Assembly (NCBI RefSeq): GCF_029714285.1
Contig: NZ_CP121662.1
Coordinates: 496,001-560,000, forward strand
Direction of reading: 5' to 3'
Origin: Rhizobium sp. CB3090
GTDB lineage: Bacteria > Pseudomonadota > Alphaproteobacteria > Rhizobiales > Rhizobiaceae
DNA length: 64,000 nucleotides
In this document: positions 45,730 to 53,478 of the stretch, piece after piece
How the letters are laid out: the number at the start of each line of letters is the position of its first letter
How positions within the stretch are numbered: the first letter of the stretch is position 1
Made by a program: the position numbers and the translations under genes
The notes under the pieces: model-generated
Database searches by the model: none
Seen by the model: the letters and a program-made list of their open reading frames with translations, nothing else
Told to the model about the DNA's origin: nothing

Positions 45730-46076
45730 CCGTTGACGCCCGGCTGGTCGCCGAGGATGTGGATCGAGCGGATGACATAGCTCTGGTTGGTGACGATATC
45801 GGCCTTGCAGCTCAGATAGAGCTTGCTCTTCTTTGCGCCCTTCTTGCCGCCGACGGTGACCGTCTTGTAGCCGCCGCGCCAGGTGTAGACGCGGTTGCCG
45901 CCTTCGTCGCGGTCGGAGATCGGCGGACCAAAGGAGGCGAAGAACCGGCCGGCCGATTGGCCCTCCCAGCGGTCCTGAACCGGGTTGCTCGCAATCGTCG
46001 GAAGAGCTGTGCCTGTGGTGGAGCAGCCGGCCAGGGCCAGCAACAGCCCCGCCGCGGTAATCATGCGGATATTCAT
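45681..46076 (-). CDS. Predicted lipoprotein
   Basis: 131 residues. Signal peptide MNIRMITAAGLLLALAGC with lipobox and lipidated Cys18. The mature domain has WEGQSAGRFFASFGPPISDRDEGGNRVYTWRGGYKTV, a Lys/Gly-rich loop (GGKKGAKKSKLYL) and two cysteines (LSCKAD, SSYCAEL) that could form a disulfide. AAGGAC precedes the ATG. Family seen in rhizobia without known function. Its 3' end is duplicated on the far side of ftsZ2. Confidence 0.78.
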   Translation of the reverse strand: MNIRMITAAGLLLALAGCSTTGTALPTIASNPVQDRWEGQSAGRFFASFGPPISDRDEGGNRVYTWRGGYKTVTVGGKKGAKKSKLYLSCKADIVTNQSYVIRSIHILGDQPGVNGSSYCAELLAPPEKAS

Positions 46077-46379
46077 CGTATCGTCCTTGAGCTTCTGTCT
46101 CGCAATCGGCTGCGGAAACGCCGCTGTCCCACGACATTTCCGCCTGTCCCGCTAAGGCTTTAGCGCCAAAGCCGGCAAAAGAAAATTCCCATCCGCGTGT
46201 ACAAAGTGGGATTTTGCCGAATGTGTTGCGTCTTACGCACGTCGGCCGGTTCGATGCCTATTTTTCTGCCGATTTTCTAAGCAATTGCCTTTGTAATCTT
46301 TTCGTCAAAAATCAGTTGGTTTTTTTGATTTTGGTCCTTGTGCATCAAAAATGGCTGGTCTATAGAAGCGCCGCTGGTC

Positions 46380-46456
46380 CGGAGTGTAGCGCAGTCTGGT
46401 AGCGCACCACGTTCGGGACGTGGGGGTCGAGTGTTCGAATCACTCCACTCCGACCA
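46380..46456 (+). tRNA. tRNA-Pro (anticodon CGG)
   Basis: 77 bases with encoded CCA. Acceptor CGGAGTG pairs with CACTCCG; anticodon stem CCACG/CGTGG with loop TTCGGGA gives CGG; T arm contains GTTCGAATCAC. A strong terminator follows six bases later. Confidence 0.97.
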
Positions 46457-46461
46457 GCCTG

Positions 46462-46487
46462 AAAAGCCCGCATTTGCGGGCTTTTTT
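46462..46487 (+). terminator. Rho-independent terminator of tRNA-Pro
   Basis: AAAAGCCCGC and GCGGGCTTTT form a ten-base perfect stem around ATTT, ending in a T run. Confidence 0.93.
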
Positions 46488-46680
46488 CGTATTTGGACTT
46501 CAGGGCCGAATTCTTTACCAATTATTTTCTTTTGATGTCCGGCGAGTCCGGTTGTGAATGCTGTATCGCCTGATGATCTGGCGATGGCCGTAGATCCATG
46601 TCTGAGCAGGCCCGGCATCGAATGCCGTTTAAGTCGCGAGCTTGCAGTTAAAAACTAATTTAATTAATTAAAAAGTTTCG

Positions 46681-46708
46681 TTGAAATTCAAAAATTGAAT
46701 GTTATTAT
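46681..46708 (+). promoter_or_regulatory. Sigma-70-type promoter of candidate sRNA 1
   Basis: TTGAAA (46681-46686), 16-base spacer, TATTAT (46703-46708), in an AT-rich stretch. Predicted transcription start near 46715. Confidence 0.6.
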
Positions 46709-46714
46709 CTAATT

Positions 46715-46798
46715 GTTAGGCGACTCTCCGCCTACGTGGCTGCACCTGCAGTCACACTGGGCCGCCCTCATCGTCCCCGACAGGCGGCCCAATTTTTT
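46715..46798 (+). ncRNA. Candidate small RNA 1 (about 84 nt)
   Basis: Predicted transcript from the promoter at 46681-46708 to a textbook terminator: TGGGCCGCC (46758-46766) pairs with GGCGGCCCA (46783-46791), followed by six T. The 5' part has a small GGCG/CGCC hairpin and TGCA-rich segment. No open frame and no neighbouring gene needs this terminator, since tRNA-Pro has its own. sRNA family not recognised. Confidence 0.6.
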
Positions 46799-46894
46799 GT
46801 CACTATTTTGATTTTTACTGATGTGAGACGTGCCTAGCTACCGAGCAATAAGGGGCTGCAGTCAACACCGCGGCGAAGCACCGCTTTATGCTTG

Positions 46895-46922
46895 TTGACA
46901 AAAACTAAGTCAGTCTTACTAT
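46895..46922 (+). promoter_or_regulatory. Sigma-70-type promoter of candidate sRNA 2
   Basis: TTGACA (46895-46900, perfect -35), 16-base spacer, TACTAT (46917-46922). Predicted start near 46929. Confidence 0.6.
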
Positions 46923-46928
46923 TAGGTT

Positions 46929-47002
46929 GCTAGATTAGATTGACCTCCAATCTGCGCGCATGTGGTCTGGCCGTTTCCCTCGGCCAGGCCACTTCTGTTT
47001 TT
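46929..47002 (+). ncRNA. Candidate small RNA 2 (about 74 nt)
   Basis: Predicted transcript ends at a hairpin GTGGTCTGGCC (46962-46972) / GGCCAGGCCAC (46982-46992), with T-rich sequence ending in five T (46998-47002). The unpaired 5' part contains GACCTCC, complementary to Shine-Dalgarno sequences, a common feature of trans-acting rhizobial sRNAs. It follows candidate 1 in the same orientation. Confidence 0.55.
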
Positions 47003-47239
47003 GCGTGGCTTTGCTTCTTGCTGGCCAGTGGCATGCCTTGCGATCGTGCCCGAATGCGGGATTGTTCCCGATTTTTTCGGTTGTATTTATCCTCCGCTCA
47101 CGGCCTTCTATCGGTGCAACAAACCGCCGACAGTGGTTGCTGCGTGATATCCTTTTGCAGCGTTAGCGTTTTCGTTGCGGAAAACACTATATAGAGACTT
47201 GAGCGGGACGGCTCCGTCGATGCCGAGGAGGGCGCCCGC

Positions 47240-48034
47240 ATGAAGAGGCGAGGGACAAGGATGCAGTCTAGACGGGGACGAAATGACGGTGCGGCTTTGA
47301 GTTGGTTTGCAGCGAGGGATAGGCTCGTCGTCGCCGGTCTTTCCGGGCTGGCGCTGACTGTTGCAATCCTGCTCGTATCCGGTGCGCCCAAATCTGCGCA
47401 AGCCGGCGATTGCGGCAGTGTTGCTTCGCCAGGTCTCGATTGGAGCGAATGCAGCAAAAACAATATCATGCTGCAGGGCAGCGACCTGCACGGAGCCAAT
47501 CTTGCCGGCGCTCATTTCGACGGTACCGATCTCAGCAACGCCAATCTGACCTCGGCAAATCTGGAAAAGGCAACGCTGGTCCGCGCATGGGTGAAGAATG
47601 CGCACGCCGAAGGGGCGAATTTCTCGCGGATCGAGGCCTACCGCTCCGATTTCAGCAACGCCGTAGCCAATGGCGCCGCATTTGCCAGCGCCGAACTGCA
47701 ACGAGCCGAATTCAGCGGTGCTCAACTTACCAATACGGATTTTCAGAAGGCCGAGCTTGGCCGCGCCGATTTTGAAAAGGCAGCATTGGGAAAGACCAAT
47801 TTTTCACTCGCCAATCTTTCCCGCGCCGCTCTGAGCGGCGCGGCGATCAACGGCCCGGTCGCCTTTAGCGGCGCCTTCATGTATCTGACGCGTATCGAAG
47901 GGCTCGATCTCTCGGCTGCCACCGGCCTGGAACAGCAGCAGATCAATCTTGCTTGCGGCGATAAGGCGACCAAGTTGCCCGCCGGGCTGAAAGCGCCGGA
48001 AGGCTGGCCCTGTCCGCCTGACGACAAGGATTGA
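47240..48034 (+). CDS. Pentapeptide-repeat protein with N-terminal membrane anchor
   Basis: 264 residues. A basic N-terminus and one hydrophobic segment (about 30-52, ending AQAGDC) form an export signal or anchor. Residues about 75-215 are pentapeptide repeats of the A(D/N)LXX type (LHGANLAGAHFDGTDLSNANL..., QRAEFSGAQLTNTDFQKAEL), predicted to form a right-handed quadrilateral beta-helix. A Cys- and Pro-containing tail closes it. GAGGAGG at 47224-47230 supports the start. Periplasmic or surface role; no partner evident. Confidence 0.85.
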   Translation: MKRRGTRMQSRRGRNDGAALSWFAARDRLVVAGLSGLALTVAILLVSGAPKSAQAGDCGSVASPGLDWSECSKNNIMLQGSDLHGANLAGAHFDGTDLSNANLTSANLEKATLVRAWVKNAHAEGANFSRIEAYRSDFSNAVANGAAFASAELQRAEFSGAQLTNTDFQKAELGRADFEKAALGKTNFSLANLSRAALSGAAINGPVAFSGAFMYLTRIEGLDLSAATGLEQQQINLACGDKATKLPAGLKAPEGWPCPPDDKD

Positions 48035-48078
48035 GGCCAATCTGGCCGGTAACGACATAAACGAAAGGCGGCAATCCG

Positions 48079-48576
48079 ATGTTCATAGAAAAGACGACCC
48101 AGCACGACAGCAAACCTGAATTCTACCGTGAGCTTGCCGGCCAGTTGCAGGCGCTGCTCGACGGCGAGACCGATCCGATCGCCAACGCCGCCAACACCTC
48201 GGCGCTGATCTATCAGATGCTGCCGGATATCAACTGGGCCGGCTTCTATTTCCTACAGTCGGATGACGAGCTCGTGCTTGGGCCGTTCCAGGGCAAGCCG
48301 GCCTGCGTCCGCATAGCGGTCGGCCGTGGCGTCTGCGGGACGGCGATCGAGAAGGAGCAGTCGATCCTTGTCGACGACGTGCATGCCTTCCCAGGCCATA
48401 TCGCCTGCGATGCCGCCTCCCGTTCGGAGCTGGTGGTGCCGATATTCCGCGAAGGCTACGTTTTCGGTGTTATCGATCTGGACAGCCCGCTCCCCGGTCG
48501 CTTCGACGCCGACGACCAGGCGGGCATCGAGGCCTTAGCGACGATTTTTACCGCTGCCTGCGACTGGGATGACTGA
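48079..48576 (+). CDS. msrC: Free methionine-(R)-sulfoxide reductase (GAF, YebR/fRMsr)
   Basis: 165-residue GAF-domain enzyme reducing free L-methionine-(R)-sulfoxide. The three family cysteines are present: C76 and C86 (KPACVRIAVGRGVCGTA) and C110 (GHIACDAASRSE), with WAGFYFL and FGVIDLDSP. It lies just upstream of msrB and msrA, which repair protein-bound methionine sulfoxide, supporting the call. Confidence 0.9.
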   Translation: MFIEKTTQHDSKPEFYRELAGQLQALLDGETDPIANAANTSALIYQMLPDINWAGFYFLQSDDELVLGPFQGKPACVRIAVGRGVCGTAIEKEQSILVDDVHAFPGHIACDAASRSELVVPIFREGYVFGVIDLDSPLPGRFDADDQAGIEALATIFTAACDWDD

Positions 48577-48761
48577 TCGACGTTAGATGGCGGGGCCATC
48601 CCCGCTTATGCGATATGGCAAATCGCTTGCTCCATACCTATATTTCCGTCGCAACCACTCCCGCGACGCTCATCGAGCTTGATGTCTGTAACGATATCCA
48701 GTGTTCTCTCGTAGTACCTGGTTGAGTTCGAAATATGCGTCTAAGGGCAAGGAGAACAGGA

Positions 48762-49211
48762 ATGCAGAATTACCGCAAGACTTCCGAGGCTATAGCGAAG
48801 CTGTCTCCCGAGCAGTACCGCGTGACGCAGCAAAGCGGTACCGAGCGTCCAGGCACGGGCGAATATCTGAACAACAAGCAGCCCGGCATCTATGTCGATA
48901 TCGTCTCAGGCGAGCCGCTGTTTGCCTCTTCCGACAAGTTCGATTCGGGCTGCGGCTGGCCGAGTTTCACCAAGCCGATCGAAGCTGCCAACATCAACGA
49001 GCTGACTGATCTCTCGCACGGAATGCTGCGCACAGAAGTGCGCTCTATCCATGGCGACAGCCATCTCGGCCATGTTTTCCCGGATGGACCGCAGGATCGC
49101 GGCGGCCTACGCTATTGCATCAACTCCGCCTCCCTTCGCTTCGTGCATCGTGACCGCATGGAAGCCGAGGGTTATGGCGCCTATCTCGACCAAGTGGAGG
49201 ATATCCGATGA
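48762..49211 (+). CDS. msrB: Peptide-methionine (R)-S-oxide reductase MsrB
   Basis: 149 residues. Catalytic Cys C119 in [12 protein letters not shown], resolving Cys C64 in [10 protein letters not shown] and the [10 protein letters not shown] motif. The two CxxC pairs of zinc-binding MsrB are absent, so this is the zinc-free form. Start ATG 48762 follows AAGGAG. TGA overlaps the msrA ATG, so MsrB and MsrA are made together. Confidence 0.95.
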   Translation: MQNYRKTSEAIAKLSPEQYRVTQQSGTERPGTGEYLNNKQPGIYVDIVSGEPLFASSDKFDSGCGWPSFTKPIEAANINELTDLSHGMLRTEVRSIHGDSHLGHVFPDGPQDRGGLRYCINSASLRFVHRDRMEAEGYGAYLDQVEDIR

Positions 49212-49735
49212 CTACGGAACGTGCAGTTCTCGCCGGCGGTTGTTTCTGGGGCATGCAGGACCTCATCCGCCGCTATAATGGCGTCATCTCGACGCGCGTC
49301 GGCTATACCGGCGGCGATGTCCGCAATGCGACCTATCGCAACCACGGCACCCATGCGGAAGCGATCGAGATCACCTTCGATTCCGAAAAGATCAGCTATC
49401 GTGACCTTTTGGAATTCTTCTTCCAGATCCATGATCCGACCACGCGCAACCGCCAGGGCAACGATGTCGGCACCAGCTATCGCTCGGCAATCTTTTATAC
49501 CAGCGACGAGCAGAAGCGGGTCGCGCTCGATACGATCGCCGATGTCGATGCCTCCGGTCTCTGGCCGGGCAAGGTCGTCACGGAAGTGACGCCGGCAAGC
49601 GACTTCTGGGAGGCCGAGCCGGAGCACCAGGATTATCTGGAACGTTTTCCGAACGGCTACACCTGCCATTTCGTCCGCCCCGGCTGGAAACTGCCGGTCC
49701 GGCAATCCGATGCGACGCAGCGCGCGGCGTCCTGA
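49208..49735 (+). CDS. msrA: Peptide-methionine (S)-S-oxide reductase MsrA
   Basis: 175 residues. Catalytic GGCFWG (C12), [17 protein letters not shown] and FFQIHDPTT are all present; a probable resolving Cys is C153 (GYTCHF), fewer than in E. coli MsrA. Completes a free-Met/MsrB/MsrA repair cluster. Ends 16 bases before a long inverted repeat. Confidence 0.95.
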   Translation: MTTERAVLAGGCFWGMQDLIRRYNGVISTRVGYTGGDVRNATYRNHGTHAEAIEITFDSEKISYRDLLEFFFQIHDPTTRNRQGNDVGTSYRSAIFYTSDEQKRVALDTIADVDASGLWPGKVVTEVTPASDFWEAEPEHQDYLERFPNGYTCHFVRPGWKLPVRQSDATQRAAS

Positions 49736-49750
49736 GTGACGTTGGCCGCC

Positions 49751-49785
49751 GGGATCGTTCACCCGCAGATTGGGTGAACGATCCC
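49751..49785. terminator. Perfect 14-bp inverted repeat between msrA and aroG
   Basis: GGGATCGTTCACCC (49751-49764) and its exact complement GGGTGAACGATCCC (49772-49785) around a seven-base loop, between convergent genes. Likely a bidirectional transcript end, though T tracts are short. Confidence 0.65.
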
Positions 49786-49798
49786 TTGATCGGAAACG

Positions 49799-50863
49799 CT
49801 ATTGGCGAGGCAGCCGCCGCCTTGCTTGCGCGGCTTGGGCCAATTCCTCCAGCGTGCGGACGGAAGTCGGCCAATCGATGCAGCCGTCGGTGATGCTTTG
49901 GCCATAAACCAGCGCTTTGCCGGGAACCAGATCCTGGCGGCCGGCGACGATATTGCTCTCCATCATCATACCTTTGATACGATGATCGCCCGCCGAAACC
50001 TGCTCTGCGACGGAAGTGACCACCAGTGGCTGGTTTTCCGGATTCTTGCTGCTATTGGCATGGCTGGCATCGATGATGATCCGCGGATTAAGGCCGGCCT
50101 GCTGAGCCTGTGCCGAGACCGCCTGCACACTTGCGGCGTCATAGTTGGGCTGCCTGCCGCCGCGCAGAATGAGATGGCAATCCTCGTTGCCGCGTGTCGA
50201 GGCAATCGCCGCAAGGCCCTCCTTGGTGACGGCCGGGAAATGATGCGGCTGCGAGGCCGCCACGATCGCATCAAGCGCGATCCTTGCATCGCCGTTCGTG
50301 CCGTTCTTGAAGCCGACCGGGCATGAAAGGCCCGAAGCGAGCTGGCGATGCACCTGGCTCTCGGTCGTCCTCGCGCCAATCGCACCCCAGCTTACCAGAT
50401 CGGAAATGTACTGCGGCGTGATCGTGTCGAGATATTCGCAGCCCGCCGGCAGTCCGATTTCGTTGACGTCGACCAAAAGGCTTCTGGCGATACGCAATCC
50501 CTCCTCGATACGGTAGCTGCCGTCGAGATGAGGATCGTTGATGAGACCTTTCCAGCCCACCGTGGTCCGAGGCTTCTCGAAATAGACCCGCATGATGATT
50601 TCGAGATCGTCGGCGAACCGATCGCGCTGTTCCTTCAGGCGGGCGGCATAGTCTCGTGCCGCGACAGGATCGTGAATGGAGCAGGGGCCGATCACCACGA
50701 TCAATCGATCATCGTCATTGTTCAGGATGCGGTGAACGGCATTGCGCGTTTCCGTCACGGTCGTAGTGACGGCCTCATCCCGGGGGATCTCCTCTATAAT
50801 GCGGGAGGGCGAGGTGAGGGCAGTAATCTCGACAATTCGCAAATCATCAGTGGAATTCAACAC
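49799..50863 (-). CDS. aroG: 3-deoxy-7-phosphoheptulonate (DAHP) synthase, class I
   Basis: First enzyme of the shikimate pathway: PEP plus erythrose-4-phosphate. 354 residues, AroG/AroF type: VIGPCSIHDP, MRVYFEKPRTTVGWKGLINDP, GARTTESQVHRQLASGLS, GFKNGTNGD and IIDASHANSSKNP (metal and PEP ligands). Start ATG 50863. The upstream region encodes an aromatic-rich leader peptide and a terminator, implying attenuation by Phe/Tyr supply. Confidence 0.95.
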   Translation of the reverse strand: MLNSTDDLRIVEITALTSPSRIIEEIPRDEAVTTTVTETRNAVHRILNNDDDRLIVVIGPCSIHDPVAARDYAARLKEQRDRFADDLEIIMRVYFEKPRTTVGWKGLINDPHLDGSYRIEEGLRIARSLLVDVNEIGLPAGCEYLDTITPQYISDLVSWGAIGARTTESQVHRQLASGLSCPVGFKNGTNGDARIALDAIVAASQPHHFPAVTKEGLAAIASTRGNEDCHLILRGGRQPNYDAASVQAVSAQAQQAGLNPRIIIDASHANSSKNPENQPLVVTSVAEQVSAGDHRIKGMMMESNIVAGRQDLVPGKALVYGQSITDGCIDWPTSVRTLEELAQAAQARRRLPRQ

Positions 50864-50899
50864 GGTATCGGTTCCTTTTTGGGGTCATACCGTGCCGAC

Positions 50900-50928
50900 A
50901 AAAAAGCCGCCAGGTAGGACTAGCGGCT
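50900..50928 (-). terminator. Attenuator terminator upstream of aroG
   Basis: On the minus strand AGCCGC (50928-50923) pairs with GCGGCT (50910-50905), and the stem runs directly into six T (50905-50900). It lies 36 bases before the aroG start and after the leader peptide, so it would end transcription before the gene. Confidence 0.8.
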
Positions 50929-50950
50929 GTTCGGGTCTATGTCGTTACGT

Positions 50951-51025
50951 CGATTTTACCTACGCACGGGCCCGCCTCCGCTGAGAGCAGCGGTACGAAT
51001 AAAATCGCGAGGCATTTGCGTAGGT
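50951..51025 (-). promoter_or_regulatory. Mutually exclusive leader RNA pairings upstream of aroG
   Basis: In the minus-strand transcript ACCTACGCA (51025-51017) is complementary to TGCGTAGGT (50966-50958), and CGATTTTA (51007-51000) to TAAAATCG (50958-50951). The order 1-2-1'-2' makes the two pairings alternatives, as in a leader-peptide attenuator. CCGCTG/CAGCGG (about 50993-50978) forms a further small hairpin. Confidence 0.65.
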
Positions 51026-51034
51026 GAATGACAT
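50960..51034 (-). CDS. Phe/Tyr-rich attenuator leader peptide of aroG
   Basis: A 24-codon frame beginning MSFTYANASRFYSY and ending in an Arg/Ala-rich tail before TAG. Five of the first 14 residues are Phe or Tyr, in two clusters (FTY; FYSY). AGAGAGG lies four bases before the ATG. Stalling at these codons during aromatic amino-acid shortage would expose alternative RNA pairings and relieve the terminator at 50900-50928. The reading frame, codon bias and downstream terminator together support this strongly. Confidence 0.75.
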   Translation of the reverse strand: MSFTYANASRFYSYRCSQRRRARA

Positions 51035-51342
51035 GCGGCCTCTCTACGACAAAAAAGACGGCTTGTCGATGATGTTGATACATTGGGAGTGCATGATCAG
51101 AAGCCTCGCCGCCGGGCAGGCACGGCTTTGATACACGGGAAAGCTTGCAGCCTTATCCCGGTCCTTTATTCTCTGTTATCGCGAAGCCGAACAATGCTCG
51201 CGGTCTCTCCGGCTTTTAAACAGCCGAGCCAGTCATGGAATATGAGGGCGGCTACTCGGAAAGACTGGCCCACTTCGCTGGAAGTCGGGCCAGTCCCCAT
51301 CCGATCAGGGGTCAAGTCAGATCAGATCTCGAAAATGAGCTC
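51035..51342. other. Interval between the aroG leader and the porin gene
   Basis: 308 bases. It holds the aroG promoter (not resolved by eye) and the porin terminator at 51258-51295. A CGACAA...TTGTCG hairpin lies just upstream of the leader peptide ribosome binding site. No gene is supported. Confidence 0.5.
51258..51295 (-). terminator. Terminator of the porin gene
   Basis: On the minus strand GACTGGCCC and GGGCCAGTC, extended inside by ACTT/AAGT, form a 13-bp stem with one bulge, followed by TTTCC. It lies 48 bases after the porin stop codon. Confidence 0.75.
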
Positions 51343-52437
51343 TTAGAAGCTACGCTGGAAGCGGAGGATACCGGCCCACTGGTCCTGGTTCACAGAATCG
51401 AAGTTGGTGTAGGTAACTTCCGGCTCGATGAGCAGGTTCTTGACTGGGTTGAACTTGAGGTTCGTCGTGGCTTCGAAGATCTTCGAGTCCGTGTAGGCGA
51501 GCTGAAGGTTCCACTTCAGCTTGTCGCTGATCTTGTAGCCAACGCCACCCCAAACAGCCCAGTCACCCCAGCCGCAAAGATCGCCACGGCCAACCGGGCA
51601 AGCCGATGCGTTCAGGTTCGAACCGGCGTACTGGTTCAGCTTGTCGCCGTCCGTGTTCCAGCCGCCCATCAAGAAGGCCGTGAACGCGCCGAAGTCTGCA
51701 TCGACGCGAGCCTTGATAGCGCCTTCTTCGACGATCGAGTCGTAACCGCCGACCACCTTGAAGCCGAAGCTGCCAGCCTTGTAGCCAACACCGGCAACAA
51801 CGTTCGGTGCATAATGGTCAGCCTTGGACTGAACCCAAGCGCCGCCGTAGGAAGAGCTATCCGAACCGGAGTTGGAGTCTTCGAGCGAGATGACAGCCTT
51901 GAAGCCGTTGCCTGCATCGTAGTTGTAGGTCAACTGGTTGAGTTCATAAGGGCCGTCATAGACCACGTCGTCGTTGATCACGTCGCCGGCATAACCTGCG
52001 AACAGGTTGTACTGCGAATCGAGCTTACCGACGGTGAAGCCAGCGAGGCTGATGTTAGCCCAGAGCAGCTTAGTGCTCGTAGAGCCGCCTTCCTGCCAAT
52101 CCCAACGGTAGACGGTGTTGGTCTTCAGGGGACCGTACTCGGTGTCCGATGCGGTATCGACGGAAAGCTGAGCGCGAGTATGCCAAAGCGTACCATAGTT
52201 GCCGCCCGGACCCGGGTTGTAGGCGTTGTACCACTTGCCTTCGGTACGGACCATGCCGCCGATCTTGAGGCAGGTTTCGGTGCCCGGGATGAAGAAATAA
52301 CCGGCGCCGTATGCGTCGCAAATGCGGACGTATTCGAGCGGTTCCGGCTCAGCGGCGACGACAGCGTCAGCAGCGTGTGCGCCGGAAACTGCTGCGAGGG
52401 CCGCAGCGGAGCCGAGAAGAAGGCTCTTGATGTTCAT
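51343..52437 (-). CDS. ropA: Outer-membrane porin, RopA family
   Basis: 364-residue beta-barrel porin of the Rhizobiales (porin_2 family). Signal peptide MNIKSLLLGSAAALAAVSGAHA, mature N-terminus ADAVVAAEPEPLEYVRICDAYGAGYFFIPGTETCLKIGG is diagnostic of RopA/Omp2b-type porins. Alternating strands run to the C-terminal FQRSF, the terminal-Phe export signal for the BAM complex. GGAGT precedes the ATG at 52437. Forms general diffusion pores. The long AT-rich upstream region suggests high expression. Confidence 0.93.
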   Translation of the reverse strand: MNIKSLLLGSAAALAAVSGAHAADAVVAAEPEPLEYVRICDAYGAGYFFIPGTETCLKIGGMVRTEGKWYNAYNPGPGGNYGTLWHTRAQLSVDTASDTEYGPLKTNTVYRWDWQEGGSTSTKLLWANISLAGFTVGKLDSQYNLFAGYAGDVINDDVVYDGPYELNQLTYNYDAGNGFKAVISLEDSNSGSDSSSYGGAWVQSKADHYAPNVVAGVGYKAGSFGFKVVGGYDSIVEEGAIKARVDADFGAFTAFLMGGWNTDGDKLNQYAGSNLNASACPVGRGDLCGWGDWAVWGGVGYKISDKLKWNLQLAYTDSKIFEATTNLKFNPVKNLLIEPEVTYTNFDSVNQDQWAGILRFQRSF

Positions 52438-52905
52438 AAAAACTCCAATCCAATATAGATTGGGCACAGGCCATCGCGCCGAAAAATCGACGTGCCTCAC
52501 CCTATCCCTGTTAAAAACCCCGACTCGGGAGAAACGGGCCCCACCCGCTTCTGGTCGCTATTAAGAACGATTTCCTGTAAAGTAATATGATATATTTTTC
52601 ACAGAATGACGTTTTCGTGATTTTTCATTTTTAGTTGCAGGAAAGCCACATCTGCAAATACAGATAGTAAGTTTGCCGTAATATTATCTGCGCAATAATC
52701 ACTTTGGAGTAGAGAATTGGCTCAGCGCAGGGCTGGCCTTGGAAGACGCGAAAAGTTCGATCCTGAATGTGGGTGTGCTGCACGCAGACCGAAGCGACAC
52801 CTTCGATGACGTCGCGCACTGGTTTCATGTGCGAGTGAGCTGAGAGCGTCCGATTTGTTTTTGCATGTCGTTTTCGCACCGCTGCACACTTTTGCGCGAG
52901 ATGCA
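52438..52905. other. Porin upstream region, gene-free
   Basis: 468 bases between the porin start and the VanZ-like gene end. An AT-rich block at 52570-52640 is likely to contain the porin promoter. No convincing reading frame or hairpin was recognised in the remainder. Confidence 0.5.
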
Positions 52906-53271
52906 TTAATACAGAGCGGTTCGCTTCGACGTTGGCGATATCAGCTTGCTCAGTACGGCGCCGATCGCGATGCCCCAGAGGCCGCCGCTCATGTCGACGA
53001 TGATATCCATCGGAGAACCGTAACTTCCATTCGCCACGAAATGCGAGAAGCCGAGCACCGAGACGCTGCCGATCATCAGCAGACAGGTGAAGGAGGGCGA
53101 CTGCGGATAAGCAAGCCGCGCCAACATGCCCGCAACGCAGAGCGCGCCGGCACGATACATGTTGAAAGGATTGCCAAGTGCGGCTTGCAAATTGAGATGC
53201 GCAAGGGTCACGGCAACCAATGCCGCGATGTAGCTCCAAGCGAGAATTTTCAAAAACCGACCTGATATCAT
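52906..53271 (-). CDS. VanZ-like membrane protein
   Basis: 121 residues with four hydrophobic segments. FLKILAWSYIAALVAVTLAHL, RAGALCVAGMLARLAYPQSP and the end MDIIVDMSGGLWGIAIGAVLSKL fit the short VanZ-like family common in rhizobia, although the usual charged residue in the third helix is not obvious. Function outside the teicoplanin-resistance founder is unknown. Monocistronic. Confidence 0.65.
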   Translation of the reverse strand: MISGRFLKILAWSYIAALVAVTLAHLNLQAALGNPFNMYRAGALCVAGMLARLAYPQSPSFTCLLMIGSVSVLGFSHFVANGSYGSPMDIIVDMSGGLWGIAIGAVLSKLISPTSKRTALY

Positions 53272-53428
53272 GAGGCTATTGTATAGCGATGCCCGACCGA
53301 AACTCCAGTCTCTGGCATTTCCTAAAGGTTGTCATGGCTATATTGCGGTGCACACATTTTATGTGTTCAAGAAATATATTGTTGTGCGCAGGGAAAAAGT
53401 TAAAGGCGTTGATAGCTAATGTTCTATT

Positions 53429-53455
53429 AAAAAGGGGCCGGTGGCCGGCCCCTTT
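53429..53455 (-). terminator. Terminator of the cysHDN operon
   Basis: AAAGGGGCCGG (53431-53441) and CCGGCCCCTTT (53445-53455) form an 11-bp perfect stem around TGG; read on the minus strand it ends in TTTTTAAT, 24 bases after cysN. Confidence 0.9.
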
Positions 53456-53478
53456 CTCGGTCGCGAATTTAACGCTGA

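Larger units (their letters stand above)
46457..47239. other. 780-base gene-free interval with two predicted sRNA units
   Basis: No protein-coding sequence is supported between tRNA-Pro and the pentapeptide-repeat gene; short frames at 46940-47194 overlap in all three plus-strand frames and look like chance. It holds the tRNA terminator and two consecutive promoter-terminator units described separately. The last 230 bases (47005-47239) show only the downstream gene's ribosome binding site. Confidence 0.65.

Noticed and set aside
46940..47194. Three overlapping short frames (60-84 codons) after candidate sRNA 2
   Set aside because: No ribosome binding site, Cys/Leu/Arg-rich chance translations, and they overlap the sRNA terminator.
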